Origin: Liquidambar formosana
Lineage: Eukaryota; Streptophyta; Magnoliopsida; Saxifragales; Altingiaceae
DNA: 64,000 nt
Reading direction: 5' to 3'
Assembly (NCBI GenBank): GCA_039720395.1
Contig: JBBPBK010000086.1
Location: 62,001-126,000, forward strand
Shown: one piece after another, positions 1 through 12,576 of the stretch
How the letters are laid out: the number at the start of each line of letters is the position of its first letter
How positions within the stretch are numbered: the first letter of the stretch is position 1
The notes under the pieces: generated by a model
What the model saw: only the letters and a program-made list of their open reading frames with translations
What the model was told of the DNA's origin: nothing
The model's database searches: none
Translations under genes and position numbers: made by a program

Positions 1-350
1 GGGGCGCAATTATACGTAATACAAATGTTTATACAGATAGGCATACAGATAGGCATACTTATGAATTAGTGCTGGCATGTTTGTATGTGTATATGCTGAT
101 TTCATTTCCTTTTTTTTTTCTTTTTTTTTTTCTTTTGAACTTCTTGGTTGTTTACTTGTTTGAGTGATTAATGATATGCCATTTAACTAGTTGGTAATTT
201 TTTTCGTTTTTACTAGATAGCTGATTCCTTTACTTTCATTACTTCCTACGTACAATTTTTGCCTTTATTTGTATGCTAGTATGCTACACATTGAGACCTT
301 ATCTCAAACCAATATGTCATTCTATGAAGCCTAACATTTTTCTATACTAG

Positions 351-1117
351 GATGGTCGCCGGATAAAAAAATATCGAGGAATGGGCTCCCTAGAAGCAAT
401 GACAAAAGGGAGTGATGCACGATACTTGGGTGATACAGCTAAGCTAAAGATTGCTCAGGGGGTTGTTGGAGCAGTGGCAGACAAAGGCTCTGTTTTTAAG
501 TTTATACCTTACTCAATGCAAGCTGTTAAGCAAGGGTTACAAGATCTTGGTGCTTCCTCTCTGCAGTCTGCTCATGATCTGTTAAGATCAAGGGTACTAA
601 GGCTAGAGGTATGGCTTGTGATTTCTCTTTGTTAGTGTGTGGTTATGAGCATGATCTGCTGTCCTATTGCATTTTGTATCAATGCAGTCTTTTTGTGGCT
701 AGATATTTGAAGCAGGGCTTGTATTTGTAGTAGTTACTACTCTAATTTCAGCTCCTGCTTCTGTTAATCCGGAAAAAGTAGGGGCAAAATTGGAAACTGA
801 AAAAAGGTTACCGAGTTCAAGTTAAACTTGACTATAGTATTTTAATGTCTACATCCTGTGTTTTCCTTATTACCAGGGAAAACTACAATTTATGGCAATT
901 TCACCCTTTTCACTGACTTGCTTTTGTAATTTCGCCGGAGGTGCCAGTCATAATGATTTTAGAAACCAATGTGGTTTCTGGTCATTAAGGGATAAATATG
1001 GTGTTATTCATTGGGCCCTTTTTTTTTTGGTCTTGGCTTTGACAGGTCCGTACTGGAGCGGCACAAGTTGAAGGTGGAGTTCATGGGTTGGTTTCTTATG
1101 AAAAGAAGTCCTTTTGA
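351..1117 (+). CDS. IMPDH: IMP dehydrogenase, C-terminal end (partial, last two exons)
   Basis: Inosine-5'-monophosphate dehydrogenase oxidises IMP to XMP with NAD+, the committed step of guanine nucleotide synthesis, in the cytosol. Two exons are visible: 351-608 (after a TAG acceptor, donor GT at 609) and 1046-1117 (after CAG, stop TGA 1115-1117). The first begins DGRRIKKYRGMGSLEAM, typical of the family after the active-site loop. It carries the catalytic Arg-Tyr pair in the flap (SDARYLGD) and continues through AQGVVGAVADKGS. The last exon gives VRTGAAQVEGGVHGLVSYEK and ends KKSF, the usual plant IMPDH C-terminus. Splicing keeps phase (GAG|GTC). The rest of the gene, including the catalytic Cys loop and CBS domains, lies left of the window. 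No lesion is seen in what is present. Confidence 0.95.
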
Positions 1118-2592
1118 CATCTCAATTTCTGTTTTATTTAATGCTGCTGCGGCATCTTGGCTGGAAATTATCTTCGGGCTGTGGATTCTGAGTTGGTATT
1201 TGAAGCGTGCAACATTCAAATTAACACAGGCTGATCATTGAGTGATGGAGCTTGCCAATTCGTTATGAGCTCTTGCACAAAGTCATTGATGTTTTCCGCG
1301 GATATGATCAAAATTAAGCACCCTAATGGTTCTCCCCGCCTTTTTGTTGGTGAGCATGATTCCATTTATCTGCATGTATTATGTGTTTGATTGTACAATT
1401 AAGTGGGAGAGCATTTATATTAAGTTTTTAATTATGTTAAGGATGCATCCGTTCTAGAGTTTCTCTATGGAATATAAAATCAAAATAATTCACTTTGATG
1501 ATTTGTTCATGTATGATTTTTCTTATCACACCTTTGCATATGCTTATATTCTTTCTAATAACTGAGGCCTCATTGTACCACCACTGGAGGGCTGGCTAGG
1601 GCACAGTCCCCTGAAGGACCACCCACCCCTCCTTTCTTTCCAAAAAAAAAAAAAAAAAAAAAAATGAAGATAAAAAATGGAGAAAAAAAATTATCCCCCC
1701 CTCTCCTCAAGCAATGATCTGTTGCAGAAAATATCGTCAACATATTGACCCATTAAGCCTACAAAGCCCCTTTTCAGTCAATTGATAATGTGGAAATTTG
1801 ACCTCATTTTCACTTCTTTTAATTATGATTTATTGTGGACAATCACACGCTCATTCTGCTCTCCTATGCTCATTGAAGCCATTGCCAATGCCCCCAATCA
1901 TCTTAAAAACATGAAAAATGCCTTCACCACCACCTTCTACAGACGTGCCTGTCTCAAACACGGCTTTTCTCAGACCGTTCAAGAGTTTCATGGAGCAACC
2001 TATGCTTCTTCATTCATAATTATTATTATTATTTGGAAAAGAGCTAGTCGAATACACCTAAGAGAGCCCTCATGGTAGCCTTTCTCCAAAATCAGACCAA
2101 AATGTACCAATAGGGGTTGAAGTTAGGCGAAGGACAAAATATTCCATTCCTTTCTGTTCCTATCAAAAGTGCAACATTTTTGCTTGTTTTGACCATTTTC
2201 AGTCGAAATGAAATGGAACAGCAACAAGGCCGTTGGTGCTTCAATTCCTTCTTGATTGAATAAACCTGAACATGGGCCTCAAGAAATCTAAGAGTCTATT
2301 CTTGGCTGTGCAAGCATAACAAATCTGATAGTCAAGTTTTCTATAAATTTTTAAATAAAAATTAAAAAAAAATGCACAAAGAAGCCATTTTATACCATTT
2401 TTTAAAACTTCTTCTCAATTATATGATCCCCTGTAGACATCTACGATCATTTAGATAATTGCCATCAATTATTTCTCAGCTGCAAATATGCATTAAGATA
2501 AATTAGCACACAAGCAAAGGAACATTACCTTTAATGGACGAAAATGAATACTCATTTCAATGAGAGAAAGGAGTTAGAAATTCTAGTATCTC
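1118..2592. other. IMPDH 3' region and convergent spacer
   Basis: This stretch lies between the convergent IMPDH (+) and CRM-protein (-) genes. The first few hundred bases are the likely IMPDH 3' UTR. An A run lies at about 1641-1664. An open frame at 1782-2078 (98 aa) matches no family I recognise on either strand and has no gene context. I see no RNA gene or clear repeat here. Confidence 0.5.
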
Positions 2593-3373
2593 TCATCTCT
2601 TCTTTTTCTTCAAAAGTGAAGCAGCGCGCAAAAACATCCGATCAACCTCATCAAGGTCAGGTAACTCAGTATCTTTCCCTAATGATTCGGCCTTTTTAGA
2701 GTCTGTAGATATTTGATGCATGTGCATCTTAAAATCCTTTGGTTCCCCATCACTTTCTACTGGAAACTTTTCAAACTCATTTAAGTAAAGAGGTCGTTTT
2801 GCCTTCTCCTCAGTCTCTGTGTCAGAGTCGGTCTCAAAAATATCTGACAAAGCATCAGAATCCGACACCATATCTGAATCCAGCCTAGGGTCATCCCCAT
2901 CGGAGCATTCATCATTCCCAGCCATTATCTCCCTCAACTTATCTGAATTCTCCAACTGAAAGTTTGAAATGTCTCTGGAGTTAATTCTGTCAACTCCAGT
3001 TTTTTCAAACTCTTCAACAGCCAAAGTTTGATTTTCATCTTTTCTTTTAGCATGTGCTTGAAGCAACTCAAGGTCCTGTTCAAGTTTAGGAATATGTTTC
3101 CTAACCGCTCGGAGGCCATCCCTATATTTTGATTTATCCAACGCCTGTATAAGAGGAAAAAATGAAATGAGAACAAATATAAAACAGCAAATTTCCAAAA
3201 ATGAACAAATGGATGTGATAAAAACCAATGTCTACTTCAATGTCTAGGGACTTAAGAAACCAACCTTTTTGAATTTGAGAGGGTAAGCTTTGAGAATAGA
3301 AAAAATGAATATGACAAAGAATGATGTCTCCTTCATGTCTAAGAAAACCAACAATTTAGAATTTATTTGTGTG

Positions 3374-3418
<45 letters not shown>

Positions 3419-6400
3419 TTTTGCTTAGAAGATCTCTTAGGCGTTACGACCCCACCAAAACCAAAGGCTCCAACCCTATAGCTATATACACCTAGAAGTA
3501 TTTATAAACACTTCTTGACATATTTCTAAGATTTTGAGAGGGCTGCAAAGCTTGACAACACTCAAACCCAACATGAAGTTAGTAGGTTTAGGTTGACCTT
3601 GATCGTGTCAACCCACCTAACATATGCCATGTTGTGTTTTTTGTAATCAAGTTCACAATTGAAAAGTCAACACAATTAATAAATGGTCCATGCTTGGATT
3701 GACATGTTATCAAGTACCCATGTCTCAACACAATACAAACACAACTGTCGACACAATTGCCACCCCTAATTTTGAGGAATAAAATAATGGATTCTTTTTC
3801 TTTTTTCTTTTTTATTTTGATGAAGAGAATAAAATAATGGATTTTTATCAATATTTAAACCAAACTTTGGTTTAAATTATATTTAAAAGGACTTAGATTT
3901 GGAAACAAATCAATCCAATGCACTTGACCCGTTCAATACAACCTTCCATGTAGAGTACCTTCCCTATTGATGAGCTCTCTATTCCCCATAAAAAGGGGTC
4001 GGCGTGGCATCAAATACAGACATCAAAATGTGTCGCAAAGGTGTTCCAACCTCAGCATCAATTTTACATTCAATTAAGAAATGTTTGAAAACCACATGGA
4101 AAAGAAATGATTATATTTCATTCTCCAATCATCCATCCAATTTAAAAACACAGAAAGTACTAGTAGACTTTAATAGGCATGAAAGAAAAAATGATTCAAT
4201 CCAAATGTTATTGTGTTAAGAAATTGGACATTACTCAATTCCATTTTCATTTGATTAAAAACAAAAGCAAAATATCCAAAACCTACCCCAAAAAATGTTT
4301 CCCTAAAAAAAATCCATGTGTTTACTAAGTAGTACATCGTGCAATGCTGAAATGATACCCTTTTTTTACAAAGAAAAGATATTTTATGGGTTTCTTTGGA
4401 TCCCCTTCCCCCATCCCAGACACTCCCTCCTATAATTAAAAATAAATGCACTAAAATAGAGAGAGGGTAAAAGAAGAAAGAAGAGAGAATAACCTTTTTC
4501 CTTGAGAGAGTGACCCTGGGTGACATTATCTCTGTTGGTGGTTGAGAGTAGTTCTTCCCTCTGTACATTATTATGGTGTTCTCCTCGTGAATGTCGAGCA
4601 CGATACCTCCAGACAATCTTGCCAGTTCAGAAGCAATCTCCTTGACCTCCTCCGGTGAGAATGTCTTCACCACCACTTGTAGTGTCTGGTGTTTCTTCCA
4701 ATGCAAGTGCATATTCAGAATTACACCCTGGTATATTCCCCGTCTTCCAACTGGCACATAATTCTTGCATTTGAGGCCCATCTTCAAAAAGTAGAAGTGC
4801 TCTTCTGGGGTCAATATCTCTGGATCATGAGTTGTTTCTGATGACTCTGAAGGTTCAATCTTCTTCAGACCTACGACAAGCCTCTCCTCTTTTTTCCGAG
4901 CCTGGGAAAAGAGCAATCGATCTGTTAAATGCATATGTAGAAGTAAGAAACAGAAGAATAATAGGATTTGTTCAAACGTAATCAAATAATAAGTTAACTC
5001 CATAATATGTTGCAGCAGCATACAAATATATAACCATCCTGAAATACTAAAGAAGTATTAAGTCAATTTTATTTGCTGATTGATGCAATTCAAGTAAAAC
5101 AGCAACAGTTTCAATCTTTTACCCACAGCCTACTTGCAGAAGTAGAAGAATTTTCCTACAAATCATGTAAAAAAATATGCCTGAATTGTATTCCAATAAT
5201 TTAGTTTAGAAATAAGGGCATGTTAAGAATTTGGCTAATACTCAACTTAACTCAGTGTTAATTCCAATGGTAATTAGGAAAATGCATAAAAAAATTCTTG
5301 AAAAATTGGTTAAAATTACCAAAATTTTGAACTTTTCAGGTTCTATTGGGCTTCCCACATACAAAAATTGGGATACAAGGAGTCTTTCTTTGTTGATTCT
5401 CACTCAGGATATAGCTTATATAACAGCTTTAGTCTTGGTGTGTTCCAGAATGACAATTTTCAAATATAAGAAATGTTTTCGACTTGATACTTCAAATGGA
5501 GGTACTAAACTCAGAAATGCTAGAAGTACCACAGGCAAACTTTCACAAGTATATTTTAACAATCCCTCTCAATATTCAACTCCATACAGTTCAGGATGAC
5601 TTTTGTCAAACCATTTTGCATCAGTTCAACATCATTCCCAGCATCTACCAGTAACCTTACAAACTTAAGGTGGTAACTCTGATCAGAACATTTCCTACCT
5701 ATCCACGAAAATTAGAAAATTTTACAGAAGAATAAATGTGGCTGAAGATGACCAAACCTATACTCTCTCCACACAATTGGATCAATTGGTAGTTTGGGTT
5801 GATGCTACCCAACAGCAGTAATAATAATAATAATAAAAAAGCTATTCAGCCAGCCAACTTGCGCGTGCGCAAGAGGGATTTTTTTATTCCTTTTTCCTTT
5901 ATCTTTTTTTGGTGGGGTCTACTTCGTGGTCTATGAGTAGGAATCAAACCTCCACTACTCTGACAAGAAAGACCTTCATCACCTCCCCGAATTTTATAAA
6001 ATCAAGTGACACGTAACTTGCAACTCATGCAAACATATTATATTTGAACTAAAGAAGAAAAAGAAAAAAACCTTCATGGAATGATAAAAATATTTGAACT
6101 AAAAAAGAAAAAAAAAAAAAAAAGAAGAAAAAACCATTCATCGAATGATAAAAAAGAGCAACTGACAAAAATAAGGCTTGTGTGTATGGCCAACCAGTCC
6201 TCCAGACTATAGGTCAAGAATATGCCACATATAAAAATAAAAATAAATAAAAATAAAAAATAAAAACTCAGCCACTAATGCTTGCTTATTAAGCTGGACT
6301 AATGAAGACCAATGTATAAGATGTTAGAGATCAATGAAGGAATGTGGCAAACTAGTTATATCTTTCGAAAGGCAAGATGTGATCAGTATTACACTTATGA

Positions 6401-8513
6401 CACAAGTGACAAGTGCCAAGTGTCCAAAGGTCGCAACATTTTATCCTCCATGATCCAAGCATGACAATACAAGCAATGATTAATTCATAAAATAGGACAA
6501 TAAAATATAATCACTAGAAAACTATGATTATATAAATAAATAAAAAATCATAATAATTGAACAACATAGTAGTTGTGCCCTCTATCATAACAACTACGAA
6601 AACCAAGAGCGACTAGTGTGAAGACATTTTAGCTTGTAGAGTCTCATTGCATTATTACAAGAGAGTGATGTGCCAAAAATCCAAGTTTTGGCATGCGTCA
6701 ACTATCCAGCACGACTATAATCCTCTAATTGAGATGCCACAGTTATATCAGCTGTGGTCAACCCAACTCTACTTGTGACTCACATTTTGCGAAGCCAACT
6801 GTTGGATTAAAGTGATTATCCTATCCGGAGCTGCTTTACCTCAACAACTGAACTAGGGAACTAGAACTGCTGCACCTTTGCTATGACAACCCAATGATTA
6901 TGTTAAAAGTATGGAAAGAAACAAATAAAAAAATTTTCAATTCTAACTCAAAGCTACACAGACTGTCAATTCTGTAGCCAATTTTAAGGGCCTGCAAACA
7001 ACAGACTACTCATGTGACACAATGCTGCAAAATGTTTTCATGGCTTCCCCAGAAAGGAAACTACAGTAAATGCAGCAGGTTGATTTCTGATGCAATAATA
7101 TGATACACAGGACCCATAGAAGTAACAAATTCCCAGAAGTCATGCCACATGCATTGTAAACTATCCATTGGGTATCTTAAATCTCTTAAACCAAAATATA
7201 TATGCATACCACAAAAGATCGGAAACTCACCTTTCTCAATTTGTACAAAATTTTCTCTTCTGCAGTCATTCTTTCGTACTCTTTCTTCTTCTTCCACCTG
7301 AAGAACTTTAGCCACCTTACAACCGCTCTTTTCCCCTTCAGCTTCTTCCTCTTCATTTTAGTAGCGTCAGCACTTTCAGCAATTTCCTTGTTTACAGAAT
7401 GCTCTGCCGGCTCCACAATTTTGTCAACCATGTTCAGAAATTGACCGGAATGAATCCATATATAGCCCGGAAGGGGAAACCTTTGAATTTCATACAGTGG
7501 CCCAAGAGCATGTTCCCAGCTGAACACCTTGCATATAATACCATACAAGCTATTGCCCCATAAGATTATCTCATGTAGTTTATCCTCCAAACCCAACATA
7601 AAACTAAATCAAACCTCAAATTTTTCTACCAATCTAGCATAAATTGTCAATCCACTAAATCTTTCCTTCAACAATTCTCAATAATTTTAAAGTTTTCATT
7701 ATTGCTCTTAAAAAAACAAAATTCTAAAATTTTTTTTGTCTAAGAATTTTTTAAAATTCTAAACATTTCAGTATTGGCATCAATTTTTTAATTGATCAAA
7801 ACTGAAACTTGTCTAAGATCATTTGAAATTAATCAATTTTTTGTCAAACATTTCATTATTGCTCATAAGAAAACAAAATTCTAAAAATTTGAATCTTATC
7901 ATTAAAAATACGAACTTTGATGCTCATACGAACTTGGCAACGATTCAATTCCACCATCAATCTCAAAGGGGAACAAAATGAGCCCTAGAGGCACCCAAAA
8001 ATAACCATTAACCAACTATTCCCATGAATGTAGACAAAATTGGGTAAAATGGTTGCAATTCAGCTAAGAAAAACCTTGGTGCTCCGGGGTTATAGTTCCA
8101 GGTGCAGGTGTCTGTCTGAGTGTTGGATTCGCCTACCCTTCAAAACATTTCGCATAATATGAAGCATCTGGTGCGTTGTTTCACTTTCTCCAGAACCCCC
8201 ACAAAAATAAAAACATCTAAAATTTAAAATTTCATTTTCTTTCATTTTCTTCAGTTTTCTCAACAACCAAACAAGAGGGTAAAGAATTACATTTCACCCA
8301 CGAACTTCAGGAATAAAGGGTTCAAAAGTATACAGCTAAATCACAGTGATACTAGTTCCAAGATAATGTATAAAGACAGAGTGGAAAATTTCTGGATATA
8401 TATGTGGGGAGAGAGATATACCTGGTTCGGTGAAGAAGGGATTTACGTAAGAAGAGGGTTTTGAGGTGGTGAGATTTACAGAGAGCCACTGAAGCTAAAA
8501 CCCTCACAGCCAT
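2593..8513 (-). CDS. CRM-domain RNA-binding protein, organelle-targeted (At3g25440/At4g13070 type)
   Basis: CRM (CRS1-YhbY) domains bind RNA; plant members act in chloroplast or mitochondrial intron splicing and ribosome assembly. Four exons in phase give about 446 aa: 8422-8513, 7231-7519, 4494-4901 and 2593-3144. The N-terminus (MAVRVLASVALCKSHHLK) is basic and free of acidic residues, as in an organelle transit peptide. Exon 2 has a basic stretch (KMKRKKLKGKR). Exon 3 (about residues 128-263) holds the single CRM domain with the GxxG loop in PVGRRGIYQG, then NMHLHWKKHQTL and YRGKNYSQP. Exon 4 is a coiled, very acidic tail ending LLKKKKR. Joins are AG|C, AAG|GCT and AAG|GCG. An upstream in-frame ATG at 8564 would add 17 residues. 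Organelle targeting and RNA role are inferred from the family. Confidence 0.85.
3145..4493 (-). other. CRM-gene intron 3
   Basis: The intron runs between the CRM exon and the acidic tail exon. It contains a (GA)n microsatellite at about 3379-3416 and otherwise AT-rich sequence. I see no inserted element with defined ends. Confidence 0.6.
3379..3416. repeat. (GA)n microsatellite
   Basis: About 19 uninterrupted GA units lie inside intron 3 of the CRM gene. Confidence 0.95.
4902..7230 (-). other. CRM-gene intron 2 (2.3 kb)
   Basis: This long AT-rich intron has short simple repeats (AAT run near 5820; A-rich runs near 6056-6125 and 6233-6265). I found no coding remnant I can name. Confidence 0.6.
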
Positions 8514-9171
8514 CCTTTTCCTTCCTAGAGGTCTCGCGCTGGTCGGCCCCTTTGTATGCTGCAATTGCTGCTGTACTACGGACCGCGGAGTTCAGGTTTT
8601 AAACCCGGCCCGAGTTGTTGAACCGGGTAAGCAATAATGGACAGTTTTGCCCTTAAGGTGAAAAAGACCTTTCAAAGTTCCAACAAGGTCAAAACTCAGC
8701 TCACTTAAGTATCCTTTAACCTCTCCACCACACATTCGAAAATGTACTTAACCATTTATCACCCTCTTTTCCCATCATTCTAGTAGGATTTTTTCTTATT
8801 CTTATCCTTTTTCCTTTCTGATTTTTGATATAAACCTAGGGAACATGCAAATGGAATTAGAGTAGGGAATTACGATTCTAATTCAAACTCCTAAGAGTTG
8901 GAATCGAGTCAAATTACAATTCCCTTGTTTCGAGAACATAAAGAATTGGGGTGGGAAAAAAATAATTGGATCCTAATTTTCAATTTTTGCTTGATCGAGT
9001 TTGATCCAAGAAATGGTAAGAGGTTGTCATCAAAGAAAGAAAAAGGAAAAATAAAGTAGTAATTGGTTAGAAGAGTGAAGATACAATAGCCACGGTTGAC
9101 AACACCTCCTCCATTGCTAGTAAACCTCCATGAACAACATCACTGAGTTCATTATAAGCCTTCTTCTTATA

Positions 9172-10010
9172 TCTATATTATTTATAAAAAACTAAATGTG
9201 AAAAAAAAAATTTTTGATTGACTAATATATTTTTATTTTAAATTTTAAATACACAACTATCATTCTGTACCCTTTCAATCTTATTGTAGTTGAATAGATA
9301 ACAACTATTATTATAATAAAGTTTATATAGGAGACACTTATACTCTTATAGTTAACTTATATAGGAAACATTTCTCTTTGTATTTCATTAGAGTTCTATG
9401 TAGGGTTATTATTTAGCTTTTTAATTATGAATGAATGTTTTTCCATCAAAACTTTAAAAGAAATAGCAAGATTTATTGGTTTTCAATCGTTAAAGGTTAA
9501 AATTTAGTAAACTTGAATTTATTGTTTTTCTCCATAACATGTATGATGATCATTTTATGATTATGATATACTTATAAAATTCATCAATGTTACTTTGATT
9601 TATGCAAATAGCTTATTTATTTTATTTTATTTTACTCAAACTCATCAATTACCAAAAAATAATACCTTCAACTTATTAAGCAACGACACTTTTGTAAATT
9701 AGCGATGACACGTATCTTCAATAATGATTAATTTTTTTTATTTAAATTTTTATTTCAAATTATTGAACTTTTGTTGTTAATCAATATAATATTGTGTTAC
9801 TATATATTATTGGGAATTATTATATTCTAAATTTATTTGTGATTAACTTAAAATTTTTCAAATTAGTTATACTACTCACTATAAGTTTTATTAGAAGTAA
9901 AAATCTAACCAAACCAATATTAATATCTAATTCTTTAAAAAGTATTCTTTCATTTATATTTCATATTATTGAAAAATAACCACGTGTAACGCACATGTGC
10001 CTACATTTAG
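9172..10010 (+). mobile_element. Helitron-like non-autonomous element 1
   Basis: It starts TCTATATTATTTATAAAA after an A and ends with an imperfect hairpin (CACGTGTAACGCACATGTG) followed by CTACATTTAG and a host T. Plant Helitrons commonly show a 5' TC, a 3' hairpin and insertion between A and T with no target duplication. No Rep/helicase coding sequence is present. The 3' end is TTAG rather than the canonical CTRR, so this is a moderate call. Confidence 0.5.
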
Positions 10011-10337
10011 TATATATATAAAACCCTCTTCTCAAACCCACTTAGATCGGTTCACCATCATCCCTTAAAGAAAGGGGGAGAATAAAAAAAAATAAAAAAT
10101 GAAAAGGTTTAGCAGATGACGAAGAAGTGGTTCAGAAGACGTATACCATCATCGAAGGTTGCTTCCTTCTCATCTTGTAACAGTGATGGGTTGAAGAAAC
10201 CCTAAATACGGGAGTGCAGAGAAGAACCTGCCAGAGTGATGGGAAAAGAGAGTGATAGGTGGAGAGGTAAAGGGCATTTTAGTGAACTGAGTTATAGAAC
10301 CCTCCTCTCAAACCCACTTAGATCGGTTCACCATAGG

Positions 10338-10369
<32 letters not shown>

Positions 10370-10407
10370 TTTAACCTTTAAGGGCAAAGCTGTCCATTCA
10401 TAACTTA

Positions 10408-10815
10408 TCTATATTACCTATAAAAGTATATCTTAAAAAAATTTTGATTGATTATTACATCCTTATTTTAAATTTTAAATTTTAAGTACTTATTTGCTTC
10501 CTATATTTAACCAATTAAGAATGTTTATTTTCTAGCAATTTTCGGCAAAAAACAAAAAGGCAAAAAAAAATGAGAAAGAAATATAATGACATCCATTTTA
10601 TGAATTTTATATAATCTCCACTATTATGCATGTTTCCTAACTAACTTCTAACTCCTACTAAGATTTCTAGCCATGGAAAGAGTTTGGACATATTGTGTCA
10701 AACGTCTATTCTAATGACCTAAATGAGATATGTATTAAAAATATTATATATGTACATGTTTATCAAATGAGATTTATGTTTTCAATAAAAAGTAACAAAT
10801 AATTAGATTTCCAGG

Positions 10816-10852
<37 letters not shown>

Positions 10853-10926
10853 AATTTTATGAATTTTCATAAATATTTTATTATTTAAATATTATTCACG
10901 TACAACACCCATATGCCCATATTTAG
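10408..10926 (+). mobile_element. Helitron-like non-autonomous element 2
   Basis: Its start (TCTATATTACCTATAAAAG) resembles element 1 and the starts near 37500 and 57580. Its end (CACGTACAACACCCATATG then CCCATATTTAG, followed by T) resembles the end of element 1. A CT/TA microsatellite lies inside at about 10817-10850. There is no coding sequence. Confidence 0.45.
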
Positions 10927-11039
10927 TATTTTCAAAAGTTGTGGAAAAAGAAAAAATTAATGGGGATAGCCACCCCAATTATCAATCAGAGTTGCACCAA
11001 TCAATTTAGTGTCTAATTCGTTTTTCCTTTTCCTTTTTA

Positions 11040-11596
11040 TTTTATTTTATACAATCAATAGAGCACCTACTTCTAACCCTTTAATATCAACAAATGTCCA
11101 CTCATATAGGTCATCAGCAGCTAGTTTTCTTGTTCGCAATGATTCTGGTTGTCCTTTAGTAGCGGGCTCTTTTGCATTGCAGAATGTTTCTGGCCTTATG
11201 GCAAAATGCCTGACCTTAAGACAAGGTCTTTGGATGGCTTGGCAAAGGGGATTTACTCACATCATCGTTGAAGGTGATTCCAAGGTACTAATTCATGTTC
11301 ATCAGGGAAACTATCAATGCCTGTAGAGTATTTGCAACATTAATCAAGGACATAAATTATCTGCCTCAATTCTTTACTAGTATCCGAGTTTTGGCACATA
11401 TTTTTACAGGAAAATAGAGCAATGAATTATACAGCTAATCTCGGTCAGTCTTTATTATAATTATTGTAAATGGAATCATAATTTTCTTAGAAAACTTTGG
11501 AATATTTGTATTGAGGACATTTATGGGACTGCCTTATCTCACTGTACTTGTCTTTAGTTTTAATAGTATTTTTCATTTTAGTTATTAAAAAAAAAA
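11040..11596 (+). pseudogene. LINE tail with RNase H domain (5'-truncated)
   Basis: The frame 11009-11326 reads LVRNDSGCPLVAGSFALQN, then AKCLTLRQGLWMAWQRGF and HIIVEGDSKVLIHV. This is the plant RNase H-like domain at the C-terminus of L1-type non-LTR retrotransposons, with the E..AL-type helix and the EGDS motif. A second, frameshifted piece (HIFLQENRAMNYTANLGQSL) follows near 11395-11455. The segment ends in an A run at about 11587-11596. The reverse transcriptase is missing, so this is a 5'-truncated dead copy. The left boundary is approximate. Confidence 0.7.
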
Positions 11597-12005
11597 TCAG
11601 CAAATGGATTTCAATTCTTTTCCGTAAACTTTAATATGAAATCACTCACTTGAAAAAAAAAAAAAAAAAAATTAACAAGTGAGGCAAATGCCACTAAACT
11701 ACCAATTAAATGTCTAAATTGATTAGTCAACTTAGTGTTGAAAATGCCTTTCACTACTGACTTGGCTCGCTCGATAAAAGCCATTCCAAAAAAATAGCTT
11801 CTTAGTTGATTTCAAATATTATTATTGTGCAACTTCTTTCCAACTTGAGTAGGGTTTCTACACTCTATTTAAGGTCTTTTATAGCACCAATTTCTACACC
11901 TCTTTCTTAGCGCTTTCAAAGAATCATTTTCTTGAGACAACTTTGCTTTTTATGAAAAAACACAACCCTAGTTTTATATCTCAATACTAGGTTTGTTTTT
12001 GTTTT

Positions 12006-12515
12006 AGTTTGAATTTAGTGTTGTGCACAGACAGGGCAGCATAGCACGATTAGCAACATATCAACCTTTGGATGTGCTGATGTGCACAACACTATCTGTG
12101 CACAGCACCAAATCTGAGCTCGATGAAACCTTACTAATAATGTGAGTTGTTACTTTCTTGGTGTGATATGTAGACATAAAATGTAGTAATTTTGTATTAA
12201 TTTCGCAGGCAAGGCCTCCGTCTCAATGGAATCATGCACCGCTCTCAAATTGCACAATTTGTAGTGAAAGGGGATAATGAAACCAAGTTCGAATTTAGTG
12301 TTGTGCACAGACAGTGCAGCATAGTACAACTAGGAAAACACCAACCTTTGGATGTGCACAACACTAGTTGTGCACAGCACCAAATCCGAGCTCGATGAAA
12401 CCTTACTAATGATGTGAGTTGTTACTTTCTTGGTGTGATATGTGGACATAAAATGTAGTAATTTTGTATTAATTTCGCGGCAAGGCCTCCGTCTAAATGG
12501 AATCATGCACCACTC
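12006..12515. repeat. Direct duplication of a ~230-bp segment
   Basis: Copy 1 (about 12006-12240) and copy 2 (about 12286-12512) share long identical stretches, for example GAATTTAGTGTTGTGCACAG, GAGCTCGATGAAACCTTACT and GGCAAGGCCTCCGTCT or close variants. Each copy has an internal inverted repeat built on TGTGCACA. About 45 bp separate the copies. Confidence 0.85.
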
Positions 12516-12540
12516 GAACAATGGCTCTACAGTCTACACT

Positions 12541-12541
12541 A

Positions 12542-12576
<35 letters not shown>
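12541..12576. repeat. (ATT)n microsatellite
   Basis: About 12 ATT units lie between the duplicated segment and the kaurene synthase gene. Confidence 0.9.

Larger units (their letters stand above)
8565..11008. other. Intergenic region with Helitron-like segments
   Basis: This spacer follows the CRM gene 5' end. It includes the likely CRM promoter (8565-9000) and two Helitron-like segments listed separately. A ~38-bp direct repeat (CTCAAACCCACTTAGATCGG core) occurs at about 10024-10060 and 10301-10337. A T-rich run lies at 10339-10375. No gene is seen. Confidence 0.5.

Noticed and set aside
8080..8205. Possible extra CRM-gene exon in intron 1
   Set aside because: All three frames have stops, and skipping it keeps exon 1 and exon 2 in phase.
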